Source: an uncultured Fusobacteriaceae bacterium (GTDB lineage: Bacteria; Fusobacteriota; Fusobacteriia; Fusobacteriales; Fusobacteriaceae). From it: DNA of 6,106 nt. Numbering within the stretch: the first letter of the stretch is position 1; each line of letters starts with the position of its first letter. Made by a program: the position numbers and the translations under genes. The notes beneath the pieces are model-generated. The model searched no databases, had not been told where the DNA came from, and saw only the letters and a program-made list of their open reading frames with translations. Below, in pieces: positions 5,564 to 6,106 of the stretch. The DNA is taken from assembly GCA_947072715.1 (NCBI GenBank), contig CAMTJB010000071.1, forward strand, positions 1 to 6,106, in the 5' to 3' direction.

Positions 5564-6106
5564 GTGGATATGGGGATTTATAAAGTAAATGGTGAGATAA
5601 AGGTTAGTGATCAAATTATATATGGTATACAGCATATAATCGCAATGTGTACAGGTATCCTAGTAGTTCCTTTAATCATAGGAAGTACTTTAGGAATTGA
5701 TAAAGAAGCTTTACAATATCTAATAGGTGCTTCATTTATGATGGCTGGAATAGGAACTATAATTCAATCTTCAGGATTTATTAAAGGAATTGGAATAAAA
5801 CTTCTTGCTATTGAAGGAGTTAGTTTTATAGGAATGATGTCTCTTTCTAGTATTGCTCTAAAGTATAAGGGAATTGATCCTATATTGGGATTACAAGTAA
5901 TGTTTGGAGCAACTATAGTTGTTGGGGTAATTACAATGCTTGTAGCTCCTTTCTTTGGAAAAATCTTAAAATATTTTCCATTTTTAGTGTCTGGAATTAT
6001 AGTAACAATGTTAGGTCTTTCATTAATGCCTACTGCAATTGCATGGATTGGTGGTGGATTTGGTGCTGGTAAAAACTTTGGTAGTTTCTTAAATTTAGGA
6101 TTAGCA
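5564..6106 (+). CDS. NCS2-family purine (xanthine/urate-type) permease, N-terminal part
   Basis: The frame is open for 181 codons to the right edge, about 40 percent of a typical 430-460 residue nucleobase:cation symporter-2 protein. Hallmarks are the Gln-His pair in the first membrane segment (YGIQHIIAM, Q23 H24) followed by VVPLIIG, the second-segment motif AGIGTIIQSSG (61-71), and the FPFLVSGIIVTMLGLSLMPTAIAWIGGG block (138-165). The latter is typical of xanthine/urate carriers such as PbuX, XanQ and UacT rather than of uracil carriers. The hydrophilic N-terminus (about 17 residues) has no signal peptide. It would import, or exchange, a purine across the cytoplasmic membrane with H+ or Na+. 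Being in the same operon as the 8-oxoguanine deaminase-like gene, its cargo could be that enzyme's substrate or product (urate). The determinants that separate xanthine from urate specificity lie mostly in the missing C-terminal half. Confidence 0.88.
   Translation, partial: MDMGIYKVNGEIKVSDQIIYGIQHIIAMCTGILVVPLIIGSTLGIDKEALQYLIGASFMMAGIGTIIQSSGFIKGIGIKLLAIEGVSFIGMMSLSSIALKYKGIDPILGLQVMFGATIVVGVITMLVAPFFGKILKYFPFLVSGIIVTMLGLSLMPTAIAWIGGGFGAGKNFGSFLNLGLA

Noticed and set aside
1..6106. CRISPR arrays, tRNA or rRNA genes, insertion sequences, phage or toxin-antitoxin genes
   Set aside because: No regularly spaced repeats, tRNA-like cloverleaf sequences, transposase genes or terminal repeats were seen. 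The intergenic gaps are all shorter than 300 bases and are accounted for by promoters, terminators and the riboswitch.

Overview
This AT-rich window of 6,106 bases carries compact bacterial operons with strong Shine-Dalgarno sites and heavy use of AGA arginine codons. The gene content is a short-chain fatty-acid CoA-transferase operon, a thiamine riboswitch and an anaerobic-type purine module. Together these suggest an anaerobic fermenter, most likely of the Fusobacterium/Cetobacterium group, with a low-GC Clostridia-like host as the alternative. The taxonomic call is inference; the window contains no marker gene.

Layout. Left edge, minus strand: a TPP (THI-box) riboswitch (about 1-92) that must control a thiamine-related gene beyond the window. 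Between it and the next operon lie an intrinsic terminator (101-144), candidate promoters overlapping that terminator, and a second hairpin spanning the atoE stop codon. Next, still on the minus strand and transcribed right to left, is an operon in the order atoD (2264-2917), atoA (1598-2263), atoE (199-1575): the alpha and beta subunits of an acetoacetate/butyrate-type CoA-transferase followed by a short-chain fatty-acid permease. A sigma70-like promoter for it lies at 3013-3041. A strong terminator (3082-3123) separates it from a minus-strand GntR/HutC-family regulator (3152-3910; the start is placed at an internal ATG).

Right part, plus strand, divergent from the regulator: an amidohydrolase closely resembling 8-oxoguanine deaminase (4166-5527), then after 36 bases the first 181 codons of an NCS2-type xanthine/urate permease (5564 to the right edge). 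The deaminase promoter (4077-4105) is followed at the expected transcription start by a perfect 17-base palindrome (4111-4127) inside a cluster of overlapping inverted repeats, a good candidate operator for the adjacent regulator.

How the parts work together: the left operon would import short-chain acids and attach or exchange CoA on them. The right module would move a nucleobase across the membrane and deaminate an oxidised purine (8-oxoguanine to urate plus ammonia), under local repressor control. The two modules are separated by terminators and have their own promoters. The gene families are familiar. The points most worth checking are the operator cluster, the possible oxidised-purine salvage module, and the terminator/promoter overlap upstream of the riboswitch.
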